A stretch of DNA of 64,000 bases from Rhodoferax sp. (GTDB lineage: Bacteria; Pseudomonadota; Gammaproteobacteria; Burkholderiales; Burkholderiaceae_C): NCBI RefSeq assembly GCF_023700745.1, contig NZ_JAMPYG010000002.1, positions 186,001 to 250,000 of the forward strand. Direction: 5' to 3'. The translations under genes and the position numbers were made by a program. Positions 35,438 through 43,975 of this stretch are shown one piece after another; position 1 is the first letter of the stretch; each line of letters begins with the position of its first letter. The notes beneath the pieces were generated by a model. It had not been told where the DNA came from and did not search any database. It worked only from the letters and a program-made list of their open reading frames with translations.

Positions 35438-35868
35438 GATGTTTAAAAAGAAGTGAAGGAACGCCCGGCAAATAAAAGAACGACCGTTCCTATTTTCCAG
35501 GGGTCCATTCACCACGACAAGGCACTCAAATCAAACAACGCACCCAATTAGTGGTTTTTCCCACAGGGGTTTTCCCTTATTTGGTGCGGATGACAAAGCC
35601 CTGCCGAATGCTTGCCCACCATGACAGACGCCAGCGACCGACATACCCGCCTGGATCACGGCATCATGACCCTCTTGCCCGAGGTGCTGGCAGCTATCTG
35701 TCGTGTAGAGGCAACAAAAAAAGTCCAAAAAGGCATGCAACTTGCTTGCACCCAAACTGAATGACACTTTTTGTGTGTCTTCATGGTGAAATAAATCCCG
35801 TGGCGTCCTACTCCCCGCTTCAACACAAGCAGGGAAAGGTATTTCCATTTTTAACCAAGGAAATTTTT
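35438..35868. other. Divergent porin intergenic region
   Basis: A 431-bp region between the divergent porin genes. It holds presumed promoters for both, but no motif could be assigned with confidence. One small open frame on the plus strand (35621-35764, 47 codons, MTDASDRHTRLDHG...) has no recognisable relatives or ribosome site and may be a gene remnant. Nothing else was seen. Confidence 0.5.
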
Positions 35869-36885
35869 ATGAAAAAGAGTCTGATTGCTTTGGCAGTTCT
35901 CGCTGCTTCCGGTGCATCTTTTGCACAATCCGTCACACTGTACGGCCTCGCTGACGTCTGGTTTGGTAGCGTCAAAACTGAAGATGGTGTTGCCGGCACC
36001 AGCGATCGACAAACCAAAATCGACAGCGGTGGTGTCAATACTTCACGCTGGGGCGTGAAGGGTTCTGAAGACCTGGGTGGTGGTTTGAAGGCCAACTTCA
36101 AGCTCGAACAAGGGTTCAAGATGGATACTGGTGCCGCTGGTGCTTCAACCGGTCAAGGTACTGGCGCCCAAGCATTTGATCGCCAATCCTGGGTAGGTGT
36201 TTCTGGTGGCTTTGGTGAAGTGCAACTCGGCAAAGCCTGGTCTGCTTATGACGATGTGAGCGGTGCTTCTAACGCTGTATTTGATTCCGCCCTGGCCCCG
36301 ATGAACAACGTCTTCGCAAGCGTTGGTTACACAGATCGCCCCATTAACGGTCTGAAGTACATCACCCCAACTTTCGGTGGTTTTGCTGGTTCGGTCAGCT
36401 ACGCTTTGGGTGAAAATAAGACGGCAACGCAGAGCGCTACGTCCATCAGTGCATTTAGCGTAACCTACGATGCCGGTCCTGTGGCTGTGCAGTTGGGCTA
36501 CCAAGTGGAAGATGTTGGCACTGCAAATGACACCAAATTCACACGTCTGGGCGCGTCTTACAACTTCGGCGTTGCAACCGCCAAGGCCACTTACGGCAAG
36601 GTTGACAATGTGGGTGGCGCAAGCGGTTCTGATGCCACTGACTACCAACTCGGCGTTGATGTCCCTGTGTCTGCTGCGCTGACCGTATCTGCCAGCTATG
36701 CCCAGTCTGATGACAGCAATGTCGGCTTCGAACAGAAGCGCAAGGGTTTCGGCATCGGCGCTACTTACGCCTTGTCCAAGCGCACCTTCCTGTACGGTGG
36801 TTTCGAGTCTGACACCGCCACCAACAACGCTGCTGCTGATGACAAGCACAGCCTGTTCGCCGTGGGTGTGCAACACCGCTTCTAA
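35869..36885 (+). CDS. Outer-membrane porin (Porin_4 family), copy 1
   Basis: A 338-residue general porin. Signal peptide MKKSLIALAVLAASGASFA, then QSVTLYGLADVW. The conserved WGVKGSEDLGGGLKANFKLE region and terminal FAVGVQHRF are present. The start ATG 35869 has AAGGA eight bases before it. Its signal peptide and 3' flank closely match those of copy 2, indicating tandem duplication. Ends at a strong terminator, so it is transcribed alone. Confidence 0.94.
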   Translation: MKKSLIALAVLAASGASFAQSVTLYGLADVWFGSVKTEDGVAGTSDRQTKIDSGGVNTSRWGVKGSEDLGGGLKANFKLEQGFKMDTGAAGASTGQGTGAQAFDRQSWVGVSGGFGEVQLGKAWSAYDDVSGASNAVFDSALAPMNNVFASVGYTDRPINGLKYITPTFGGFAGSVSYALGENKTATQSATSISAFSVTYDAGPVAVQLGYQVEDVGTANDTKFTRLGASYNFGVATAKATYGKVDNVGGASGSDATDYQLGVDVPVSAALTVSASYAQSDDSNVGFEQKRKGFGIGATYALSKRTFLYGGFESDTATNNAAADDKHSLFAVGVQHRF

Positions 36886-36921
36886 GCTGATGCTGACGCA
36901 AGTCAGCTGAAGTTAAACCCT

Positions 36922-36956
36922 AAAACCCCCGCCAGGGTAACCCGGCGGGGGTTTTT
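36922..36956 (+). terminator. Intrinsic terminator after porin copy 1
   Basis: CCCCCGCC (36926-36933) pairs with GGCGGGGG (36944-36951), followed by TTTTT. The A run before the stem adds to the pairing. Confidence 0.92.
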
Positions 36957-37079
36957 CATGGGGACTCGCCAAACAACCAAGTCCCCTCTCTGGTCTTGAT
37001 TCACCTGTTGCAAACCCGCAACGAAAGCACCTGGTTTACACAGGTTTACAGGGTCTTTCAGGGCCAAAACGGCTGACGT

Positions 37080-37151
37080 CTGTTTCAATACAAACAACTT
37101 CCTGAAACAGGAGGTTGGCTCTGGGTTCTGAGATAAGTTGGTTTCAGAGCC
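37080..37151 (+). promoter_or_regulatory. Two hairpins in the leader of porin copy 2
   Basis: CTGTTTCA/TGAAACAG (37080-37087, 37103-37110) and GGCTCTG/CAGAGCC (37117-37123, 37145-37151) lie in tandem just upstream of the ribosome site of the second porin. They could shape mRNA stability or small-RNA access, as is common for porin messages. Function is inferred only. Confidence 0.4.
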
Positions 37152-37178
37152 TTATGTTTAACCTTGGAGAAATCTGAA

Positions 37179-38201
37179 ATGAAAAAATCCCTGATTGCTT
37201 TGGCCGTTCTGGCTGCTTCCGGCGCCGCTATGGCCCAATCTTCCGTGACCCTGTATGGCCGTCTGGACGCCAGCATTGGCCGTACCACGACCGAATCAAC
37301 CGGCGCTGCTAAAGTTAGCCAAACTGTCGTCGACGCCAGCAACCTGAACACCACCTTCTGGGGCCTGAAAGGCACTGAAGACCTGGGCGGCGGCTTGACT
37401 GCCAACTTCAAACTGGAAAGCAACTTCAACATTGACAGCGGTGCCATCGGTAGTGGCAGCACGCTGTTCGAGCGTACAGCTACTGTTGGCTTTGCCGGCG
37501 GTTTCGGTGCTGTGAACCTGGGTCGTCAGTACACCGCGTATGACTCCCTGCGCGGCGCAACCAACAATGTCTGGGACTCCAACCTGGCCACGACTGGCGC
37601 AGTGTGGAAAGCCGTCGGCGTGACCGACTACACCAACCGTATCGGCAGCTCGGTTCGTTATGACTCTCCAGTTTACAGCGGCTTCAGCGGTGCCGTGGCT
37701 TATGGTTTTGGCGAGAACGACAACGTCGCGACCAACGTTGGTGACGCAACCGACAATGTCAGCGTGCACGTCAAATACGCTGCCGGCCCGCTGCTGGTGG
37801 GTTACGCACACCAGGAAGAAAAACTGGCCCAAGCTGCACTGACAACTGCTCAAGTCACCAACAAATATGACTTGTTCGGTGCTTCTTATGACTTCGGCGT
37901 TGCCAAGTTGACCGGTAGCTACAACCAGGCCAAAAATGGTACCAACAAGGACAAAGAGTACCAACTCGGCGTGAGCGCTCCGTTTGGTGCCTTCACTGTG
38001 GCCGCCGGTTACAGCAACGCCAAGACCGAGCGCGCTGGCGCTGCTGATCTGGAAGGCACAGGTTACACCCTGGTCGGTACTTATGACCTGTCCAAGCGCA
38101 CGACCCTGTACGTTGGCTACAAAGCAACCGATGTTGACACATCGGCCACCACCACGACTGAAGCTTCGACTTTCGCCGCTGGCGTTCGCCACACGTTCTA
38201 A
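37179..38201 (+). CDS. Outer-membrane porin (Porin_4 family), copy 2
   Basis: A 340-residue general porin. Signal peptide MKKSLIALAVLAASGAAMA differs from copy 1 by few residues, then QSSVTLYGRLDAS. It contains WGLKGTEDLGGGLTANFKLE and ends FAAGVRHTF. Mature parts diverge mainly in loop regions, consistent with altered permeability after duplication. Start ATG 37179 follows TTGGAG. The 3' flank, CTGACGCAAGTCAGCTGA, repeats that of copy 1. Confidence 0.94.
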   Translation: MKKSLIALAVLAASGAAMAQSSVTLYGRLDASIGRTTTESTGAAKVSQTVVDASNLNTTFWGLKGTEDLGGGLTANFKLESNFNIDSGAIGSGSTLFERTATVGFAGGFGAVNLGRQYTAYDSLRGATNNVWDSNLATTGAVWKAVGVTDYTNRIGSSVRYDSPVYSGFSGAVAYGFGENDNVATNVGDATDNVSVHVKYAAGPLLVGYAHQEEKLAQAALTTAQVTNKYDLFGASYDFGVAKLTGSYNQAKNGTNKDKEYQLGVSAPFGAFTVAAGYSNAKTERAGAADLEGTGYTLVGTYDLSKRTTLYVGYKATDVDTSATTTTEASTFAAGVRHTF

Positions 38202-38240
38202 TCTGACGCTGACGCAAGTCAGCTGACGGTTAAAACCTCA

Positions 38241-38275
38241 AAAACCCCGCCTGGGCAACCCGGCGGGGTTTTTTA
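38241..38275 (+). terminator. Intrinsic terminator after porin copy 2
   Basis: AACCCCGCC (38243-38251) pairs with GGCGGGGTT (38262-38270), followed by TTTT. Near-identical to the terminator after copy 1. Confidence 0.92.
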
Positions 38276-38301
38276 TTGGGTGATTCAGACTGCCTGCCTT
38301 T

Positions 38302-38495
38302 ATGGCATATGCGGAGGCAGCTAGCTTCGATGAAAAACAGGCCGAAAGTTTGACCGAAGCGATGTGCTCAGCCATGGATGACTCTGAACTGGCCACCCAC
38401 CGCGGGTTGAAGCCATCAAAGGCGACATGGCCGTCCTGAAGTGGATGATGGGTGCTTTGGTAGCCATTGCCAACTTTGCAAAGCAGTATTTCTAG
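38302..38495 (+). pseudogene. DUF1640/CCDC90-like remnant
   Basis: Two frames together look like a short coiled-coil/membrane protein of the DUF1640 type. Frame 1 from ATG 38302 reads FDEKQAESLTEAM and DDSELATHR, and then leaves homology and stops at 38437-38439. Frame 2 from 38409 reads KGDMAVLKWMMGALVAIANF and ends at TAG 38493-38495, the usual C-terminal membrane helix. The central coiled coil is mostly missing, so a deletion with frameshift is the simplest reading. No ribosome site is seen. Confidence 0.55.
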
Positions 38496-38596
38496 TGTTT
38501 CTAAAAAGAACCCATTCCGAGTTTCCAGTTTCGGGGCTGTACCGTACACGGTACCTTAACCCCACCCGTCATCGCGAAACCACAGAACGTGGCTTT

Positions 38597-38690
38597 GTAG
38601 GAGGCCCGCCCTCGGGCCGAAGGCTGCCCAGGGGGCATTCGCGGCGAGGGCGCCGCTCCCACAGGGTCTGGCGCTCCTGGAAAACTGGCG
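38597..38690. repeat. REP-like palindrome pair (locus 5)
   Basis: Forward unit 38597-38620 (GTAGGAGGCCCG... GGCCGA) and inverted unit 38639-38662 (TCGCGGCGAGG... CTCCCAC) with an 18-bp spacer. The downstream flank (AAAACTGGCGAGG) matches that of locus 1, so about 110 bp are shared between the two loci. It lies downstream of the MFS gene. Confidence 0.85.
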
Positions 38691-38718
38691 AGGCTCTATG
38701 ACGTTGTTCTTTCATTCG

Positions 38719-39963
38719 TCAAGTTGTCGTCACCGGGTGCTCAATAAACCGGCCAATATCGGGCCAGCGGCGGTGCAGCCAAAGCCACGCCAACAGGCCC
38801 ACCGACAGCATGGCCAGCGAGGCGGCGGCCAGCGCCAGGGTGGAATGCATCACCAGCGGTGCAACCACGCCCGCCACCACGCCATTGGCGCTGGCGCCAA
38901 TGAAGGCCTGCAAGCTCGACGCCATGCCGCGCCGGTCAGGGTGCAGGTCCAGCACCAACAGCGTGATGACCGGCACCATCATGGCCCAGCCAAAGGCAAA
39001 CAGGGCAATCGGCAACATGGCCCAGGACGCATGCGCGCTGAACAGCGCATTCGCCAGCAGGTTGAGCAGCGCCATGCCGAGCATGATCAAAAACCCGTAC
39101 TTGATTTGCTGCTTGGGCGCCCGACGCCCTGCCAGGCGGCCACTGACCCACGCCCCGCCCATGATGCCGCTGATGGTGAGCACAAAGAACCAGAAGAACT
39201 GGGTGGGCGGCAAGGCCAGGTGCTCACCCAGAAATACAGGCGCTGACAGCACGTACAGAAACATGCCGTTGAACGGCACGCCGCTGGCAAACGCCAGCAG
39301 CACAAAACGCGGGTCCAGCCCCAGTTGCCAGTAGCCCTGTAGCAGGTTGCTGATTTTGAGCGGCTGGCGCTGGCTGAGGTGCAGGGTTTCGGGCAGCAGT
39401 TTGTAGTTGGCGGTCCACAGGGCCACGCCCACCACCGCCAAAAACCAGAACACACTGTGCCAGCCCAGATGCGCAAACAGCACGCCGCCAATCATGGGGG
39501 CAATGGCGGGAGCCACACCAAAGTAAATGGTGATCTGGCTCATGACCCGCTGCGCCTGTGCCGGGGGAAACATGTCGCGCACCACAGCGCGCGACACCAC
39601 AATGCCGGCCCCGGTGGTGAGGCCCTGAACCGCCCGAAAAAACACCAGTTGGCCAATGTTTTGCGACAGCGCACAACCGACCGAGGCCAGCGTGAAAGCG
39701 GCCAGCCCCCACAGCACCACCGGCCGGCGCCCGACGCTGTCGGACAAGGCGCCATGAAACAGGCTCATGAAAGCAAAGCCAAACAGGTAGGCCGACAGTG
39801 TTTGCTGCATTTGCAGCGGCGTGGCGTCCAGCGAATGGGCAATGCCGGCAAACGCCGGGATGTAGGTGTCGATGGAAAACGGCCCGAGCATGCCGAGCGT
39901 GGCCAGCAGCACCGCCAGCGCCCAGCGCGGCGCGCGCCACAACTGCTTTGCGTCCGGATTCAC
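38719..39963 (-). CDS. Bcr/CflA-family MFS drug efflux transporter
   Basis: A 414-residue inner-membrane transporter with twelve predicted helices. The N-terminus GMLGPFSIDTYIPAF and motif A region GALSDSVGRRPVVLWG, together with motif C-like AGIVVSRAVVRDMF, are typical of the Bcr/CflA drug:H+ antiporter group. The start is GTG at 39961-39963. Upstream on the same strand is a CopD-like gene, seven bases away. The exported compound is unknown. Confidence 0.9.
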   Translation of the reverse strand: MNPDAKQLWRAPRWALAVLLATLGMLGPFSIDTYIPAFAGIAHSLDATPLQMQQTLSAYLFGFAFMSLFHGALSDSVGRRPVVLWGLAAFTLASVGCALSQNIGQLVFFRAVQGLTTGAGIVVSRAVVRDMFPPAQAQRVMSQITIYFGVAPAIAPMIGGVLFAHLGWHSVFWFLAVVGVALWTANYKLLPETLHLSQRQPLKISNLLQGYWQLGLDPRFVLLAFASGVPFNGMFLYVLSAPVFLGEHLALPPTQFFWFFVLTISGIMGGAWVSGRLAGRRAPKQQIKYGFLIMLGMALLNLLANALFSAHASWAMLPIALFAFGWAMMVPVITLLVLDLHPDRRGMASSLQAFIGASANGVVAGVVAPLVMHSTLALAAASLAMLSVGLLAWLWLHRRWPDIGRFIEHPVTTT

Positions 39964-39970
39964 CGCAGCC

Positions 39971-40447
39971 CTAGCGCGGCAGGCCCAGCAGGGTCACCAA
40001 CACAACCAGCACGCCCAGGCCCAGGTTGATCACCACCCAGAGCCGGATTTGCGCCAGCGCCGCAGCGCCAGCCGACCAGTCAGCAGCCTGCGCCGCACGG
40101 CTCAGGCGTTTGTAAAGTGAAAAACGAATGTGGCCAAAGATCAGCATCATCACGATGCCCAGCGTGGCCATGACCGTCCACTCCAGCGGCATGCTGAAAT
40201 GGCCACCGGCCTGCACCACCTGCTTGGCCACGTTGCCAATCATCCACAGGCCGCTGACCAGCGTCACGGCAATAGCTGCCAGCACGGCGCTGAAAAACCG
40301 CCCCAGCACGGCGTGCATCAGGCGCACGCGCACGGCAGGTTCAAACACCCCCAGGGATGGGCGCAGAAAGAAATGGGCAAACACCATGCCGCCAATCCAG
40401 ACGATGATGGCCAACAGATGGAGGGTTTTGAGAGAAGCGTAGAGCAT
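39971..40447 (-). CDS. CopD-like integral membrane protein
   Basis: A 158-residue protein with four hydrophobic helices (residues ~6-25, 50-72, 85-105, 135-155). KTLHLLAIIVWIGGMVFAHF is the typical first helix of the CopD/DUF2214-like family, with a conserved His and Trp. CopD proteins are linked to copper uptake or haem-related membrane functions. The cueR-copA genes follow upstream on the same strand about 115 bp away, but coregulation is not evident. Confidence 0.7.
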   Translation of the reverse strand: MLYASLKTLHLLAIIVWIGGMVFAHFFLRPSLGVFEPAVRVRLMHAVLGRFFSAVLAAIAVTLVSGLWMIGNVAKQVVQAGGHFSMPLEWTVMATLGIVMMLIFGHIRFSLYKRLSRAAQAADWSAGAAALAQIRLWVVINLGLGVLVVLVTLLGLPR

Positions 40448-40561
40448 GTGGAGAATGTGTGTTTTGTGGTCAGGTGACAGAGTGTGCCTGAATTGACCGA
40501 TTATTTACGACCACGAACTGATAAGACTTCACAACAGGCCCACAAACATTTATTGCTCGCG

Positions 40562-41056
40562 CTACAGCTTTTTCAGGCCCGACGTCAGTTGGCCATGCCT
40601 AGGCGATGGCGCCCTGGTGTCAGATAGGGTGATCTCTTGGGTTGGGCCGGGCTGGCCAATACCGTCAGCCAGTGCATCCAGGATAGGGCAATCGGGACGG
40701 TCATCCCCGCTGCAGCAATGAACCAGGTGCGCCAGAGTCGCTTTCATCGTCTGGAGGTCACTCACTTTTTGCTCAAGCATTTCAATGTGTGCTTGTGCCA
40801 GGGCCTTTACCTCCCGACTAGGGCGTCTTTGGTTGTGCCAAAGACCCAGGAGTTCAGCAATGACTGCAATGGAAAACCCCAAATCCCGTGCTTGCCGAAT
40901 AAATCGCAAGCTGTGAACATCATTGCGCCCGTACTGCCGGTAACCCGACTGAGTTCTCAACGCAGCCGGCAGAAGACCTACCTCTTCATAATGCCGAATC
41001 ATCTTGGCCGAGACTCCGGAAGCCTTTGCCGCCTGCCCGATGTTCATTGCAACCAT
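40562..41056 (-). CDS. cueR: Cu(I)-responsive MerR-family regulator CueR
   Basis: Copper-sensing activator of copA/copZ; 164 residues. MNIGQAAKASGVSAKMIRHYEE is the winged helix and SGYRQYGRNDVHSLRFIRQA continues the DNA-binding domain. A metal loop CCSGDDRPDCPIL near the C-terminus has the two-Cys arrangement of CueR. The ATG at 41054-41056 shares one base with the copA stop (TGATG), with AGGAG seven bases before, so it is translated from the copA message. Confidence 0.92.
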   Translation of the reverse strand: MVAMNIGQAAKASGVSAKMIRHYEEVGLLPAALRTQSGYRQYGRNDVHSLRFIRQARDLGFSIAVIAELLGLWHNQRRPSREVKALAQAHIEMLEQKVSDLQTMKATLAHLVHCCSGDDRPDCPILDALADGIGQPGPTQEITLSDTRAPSPRHGQLTSGLKKL

Positions 41057-43329
41057 CACAGTTCTCCTAAAGCGTGGGGGCCAACGCTGGTCCTGGCCAG
41101 TTTTCGAGAAGCAGTCACTTCAGCAACCGGACGCCAGCGTCGCAACAACAACGCATTCGCCACCACGCTGACGCTGCTCAATGCCATGGCGGCACCGGCG
41201 ATGACAGGACTGAGAAATCCCAATGCCGCCAACGGAATGCCCACCACGTTGTAGGCGAATGCCCAAAACAATCCTCGCTTGATGGTACCGTAGGTCACGC
41301 GTGACACATCAATGGCGTCGGCAACCAACGAAGGGTCTCCCCGCATCAGGGTGATGCCTGCGGCCTCCATTGCCACATCGGTTCCAGTGGACATGGCGAT
41401 GCCGATATCTGCCGCAGCCAAAGCGGGCGCGTCATTGATGCCGTCGCCGACCATGGCAACAATCTGTCCCTCCTTACGAAGGTCCGCAACGGCTGCCGCT
41501 TTGTCACCCGGAAGCACCTCAGCGCGCACCTGCTTGATGCCAAGCGTTTTGGCGACGGCTTGCGCACTTCCTCGGTTATCACCAGTCAGCATGACCGTCA
41601 TGACCCCCATGGCATGCAATTTTTCAATGGTCTCAATGGCCGACGGTTTCACGGCATCACCAAATGCAAAGAGGCCAAGGACGTGTGGCGCACGGTCGTC
41701 CATGCGCACCAACCATGAAATGGTGTAACCCAAGCCTTCCAGGCGTTCGGCTTCTATCGCCAAAGACGCTGGGTTCGCACCCATCTCGCGCAACATTCGG
41801 CTGCTGCCAAGCGCCAGATGCTGGCCTTTAACGGTGCCCTGCAGGCCCCGGCCCGGTAATGCCTGCGGTTCATGCGCCTTCGGGACCGAAATACGCTCAG
41901 CCTTCACCCGCTCCATGACCGCATGGGCCAGTGGGTGCTCGCTGGTTTTCTGCAAGGCGGCGGCAGCGCCAAGTAGCTCCTCAATGGATACGCCTGGCGC
42001 CGCAAGGACTTCGGTCAATGACGGACGTCCCATGGTTAATGTCCCAGTCTTGTCGAAAGCAACGGCAGTGACCGCGTGCGCTGTTTCCAGCGCCGTTGCG
42101 TCCCTGATAAGAATGCCATGCCGTGCAGCTACACCTGTTCCCGCCATGATGGCAGTAGGTGTTGCCAAACCCAAGGCACATGGACAAGCTATAACGAGAA
42201 CGGACACCGCATTGATGACGGCCTGCTCCCAGTCGCCTGTCACACCAACCCAGCCCAACAGCGTCAGCACGGCGATGGCAAGCACAACAGGAACAAATAC
42301 GGCACTGACCCGGTCAACGATGCGCTGGATAGGTGCCTTCTGCGCTTGCGCCGACTCCACCATGCGAATAATGCGCGCGAGCGTGGTTTCCGTGCCCACT
42401 GCCGTGGTGACTACGCTCAATGGACCTTCTGCGTTGATGGCGCCACCAATCACATGGTCATCCACGCCCTTGGTAACCGGTAGGCTTTCACCGGTGATGA
42501 GTGATTCGTCTACGTGACTGCGGCCTTCGGTAATGGTCCCATCAACCGGGATTCGCTCTCCGGCACGGACCAGGACAATATCGCCGACAACAATCTGTTC
42601 GACGGGCACCTCCACCTCTGTACCTGCACGCTGCAGTCGCGCCGTTGCCGGGCGCAAGGCGTTTAACGCCCGGATCGCGTCAGCGGTTTGACGTTTTGCC
42701 CGAGTTTCCAGCCATTTGCCCAGCAGCACCAAGGTGATCACGGAAGCGGATGCCTCGAAGTACAGATGGGGCGGCATTGCGTGTCCTGTGTGGTTCCACA
42801 GCAAGTACACCGACAACCCAAATGCCGCGGAGGTACCCAGTGCGACCAGCAAGTCCATATTGCCAGCACCTGCTTGCACAGCCTTGAAGCCAGCAACGTA
42901 AAAGCGCCTTCCCAGAACAAACTGCACAAGAGATGCGAATCCCAGTTGAACCCAACCGTCAAGCAGCCATTCGACGCCGAGCAAGGAAAGTAGCATGGGT
43001 GCGATTAATGGGAGGGTTAGCGCAGCACTCAGCGCCGCAGACCACCATCCAGGTCGCTGCGCGCCAGCTTGCGGCAAGGACGCACTCTCGCTGGATTCCT
43101 TGGCTTCGTAGCCGGCCTTCTCTACAGCCGCGACCAACGACGATGCCAGCAAGTTCGTAATGCCCCTCACGGTAGCCTTCTCGGTTGCAAGGTTCACGGT
43201 GGCAGATGTGACGCCTGTTACCTTGAGCAGGGCTTTTTCAACACGCCCTACGCAGGAGGCGCAAGTCATGCCAGTTATTTGCAGTTCGATGGTGCCTGAA
43301 ATTACATTGGGTTCTGCTGAAATACTCAT
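41056..43329 (-). CDS. copA: Copper-translocating P1B-type ATPase
   Basis: Cu(I) exporter of the inner membrane, 757 residues. One N-terminal HMA domain ([17 protein letters not shown]), then eight membrane helices with the CPx motif [19 protein letters not shown]. The phosphorylation motif is DKTGTLTMG, the ATP-binding His-Pro is in SEHPLAHAV, and [20 protein letters not shown] is the hinge motif. Start ATG 43327-43329 has AAGGA upstream. The gene is divergent from copZ and preceded by a CueR-type box. cueR overlaps its stop. Confidence 0.96.
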   Translation of the reverse strand: MSISAEPNVISGTIELQITGMTCASCVGRVEKALLKVTGVTSATVNLATEKATVRGITNLLASSLVAAVEKAGYEAKESSESASLPQAGAQRPGWWSAALSAALTLPLIAPMLLSLLGVEWLLDGWVQLGFASLVQFVLGRRFYVAGFKAVQAGAGNMDLLVALGTSAAFGLSVYLLWNHTGHAMPPHLYFEASASVITLVLLGKWLETRAKRQTADAIRALNALRPATARLQRAGTEVEVPVEQIVVGDIVLVRAGERIPVDGTITEGRSHVDESLITGESLPVTKGVDDHVIGGAINAEGPLSVVTTAVGTETTLARIIRMVESAQAQKAPIQRIVDRVSAVFVPVVLAIAVLTLLGWVGVTGDWEQAVINAVSVLVIACPCALGLATPTAIMAGTGVAARHGILIRDATALETAHAVTAVAFDKTGTLTMGRPSLTEVLAAPGVSIEELLGAAAALQKTSEHPLAHAVMERVKAERISVPKAHEPQALPGRGLQGTVKGQHLALGSSRMLREMGANPASLAIEAERLEGLGYTISWLVRMDDRAPHVLGLFAFGDAVKPSAIETIEKLHAMGVMTVMLTGDNRGSAQAVAKTLGIKQVRAEVLPGDKAAAVADLRKEGQIVAMVGDGINDAPALAAADIGIAMSTGTDVAMEAAGITLMRGDPSLVADAIDVSRVTYGTIKRGLFWAFAYNVVGIPLAALGFLSPVIAGAAMALSSVSVVANALLLRRWRPVAEVTASRKLARTSVGPHALGEL

Positions 43330-43369
43330 CGCCAGTCCTTTGATTGTTTGGTATGGCGGCAATGTTCAT

Positions 43370-43393
43370 GCTTCCAACGATTGGAAGGTCAAG
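43370..43393 (-). promoter_or_regulatory. CueR box for copA
   Basis: CTTCCAA-CGA-TTGGAAG (43371-43387) is a perfect 7-3-7 palindrome. On the minus strand TTGACC (43387-43392) overlaps it as the -35, and the 19-base spacing to a poor -10 (GAACAT) is the elongated spacing used by MerR activators. Confidence 0.75.
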
Positions 43394-43442
43394 CACTTAA
43401 CTTCCATTGCCACAAATAGATAGGTTTATTTGATTTGGAGAC

Positions 43443-43464
43443 TTGACCTTCCAACAGTTGGAGG
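43443..43464 (+). promoter_or_regulatory. CueR box for copZ
   Basis: TTGACC (43443-43448) is followed by the dyad CTTCCAA-CAG-TTGGAGG (43448-43464), with one mismatch. The -35 and dyad arrangement mirrors the copA box, but in the opposite direction. It lies 46 bp before the copZ ATG. Confidence 0.75.
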
Positions 43465-43509
43465 TTTGAAACTACGTTCCTCAGCAACTTTTTACAGACG
43501 GAAAGTCAA

Positions 43510-43710
43510 ATGATTACGTTTCAAATTGAAGATATGACATGCGGCCACTGCGCAAGCAAAATTACCAAGGTCATCAAGGCTACCGACACGTTGGCAACGG
43601 TGCAGATTGACCTTTCAAACCACCGCGTCCAGATTGAGCCCAAGCAAGCCAATGTGACCGAATTGAGCAAGGCGATAAAAGATGCGGGTTACGCACCGAT
43701 GCCTGTATAG
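43510..43710 (+). CDS. copZ: Copper chaperone CopZ
   Basis: A 66-residue single heavy-metal-associated domain. The metal motif is DMTCGHCAS (MxCxxC) at residues 9-15, and the rest follows the beta-alpha-beta-beta-alpha-beta fold (VQIDLSNHRVQIEP, LSKAIKDAGYAP). It would carry Cu(I) to CopA. It diverges from copA with its own CueR-like box. Confidence 0.92.
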   Translation: MITFQIEDMTCGHCASKITKVIKATDTLATVQIDLSNHRVQIEPKQANVTELSKAIKDAGYAPMPV

Positions 43711-43822
43711 CAAAAGACTGAACCCATGGTTCGCACCCACAAGATGGTGAAAATGGCAAAAAGTGGAAAGCCCGGTGTCATTCCCCTCCCGCCGCAAAAA
43801 TCACAAAATTTAAGCCCTGACC

Positions 43823-43851
43823 CTTGAAAGTCCTGCAAACGGCCTTATCAT
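43823..43851 (+). promoter_or_regulatory. groESL promoter (sigma-70/sigma-32-like)
   Basis: TTGAAA (43824-43829) and TATCAT (43846-43851) are 16 bases apart, a sigma-70 type pair. CTTGAAA with CCTTATCA thirteen bases on is also close to a sigma-32 promoter. The CIRCE operator begins at its end. Confidence 0.55.
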
Positions 43852-43877
43852 TAGCACTCGAAAGTAGTGAGTGCTAG
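43851..43877. promoter_or_regulatory. CIRCE operator (HrcA)
   Basis: TTAGCACTC-N9-GAGTGCTAG matches the CIRCE consensus TTAGCACTC-N9-GAGTGCTAA with a single mismatch in the last base. HrcA repression of groESL is expected. Located at the transcription start region, 99 bp before the groES ATG. Confidence 0.93.
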
Positions 43878-43910
43878 CAAGCTGCTTGGCATTCACTCTG
43901 GCAGTTACTA

Positions 43911-43942
43911 ATCACCAGAATTTTTATTCTGGTGATTTTTTT
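43911..43942 (+). terminator. Terminator-like hairpin in the groESL leader
   Basis: Perfect 11-bp stem ATCACCAGAAT (43911-43921) / ATTCTGGTGAT (43926-43936) with a TTTT loop, followed by six more T. It lies between CIRCE and the groES ribosome site (TAGGAG, 43965-43970), so every groESL transcript starting upstream must pass it. It could be an attenuator, a 5'-stabilising stem, or an RNA thermosensor element. The sequence shows only the structure. Confidence 0.7.
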
Positions 43943-43975
43943 GTTAACCCTGTTTCAAACCTTATAGGAGTCCCC

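Noticed and set aside
35621..35764. 47-codon plus-strand ORF between divergent porins
   Set aside because: No ribosome site, no recognisable motif; mentioned only within the intergenic entry.
33650..43936. Shared ATCACCAG(G/A)A start of the ccdA operator arm and the groES leader stem
   Set aside because: Only nine or ten bases in common and different remaining arms; chance similarity is enough.
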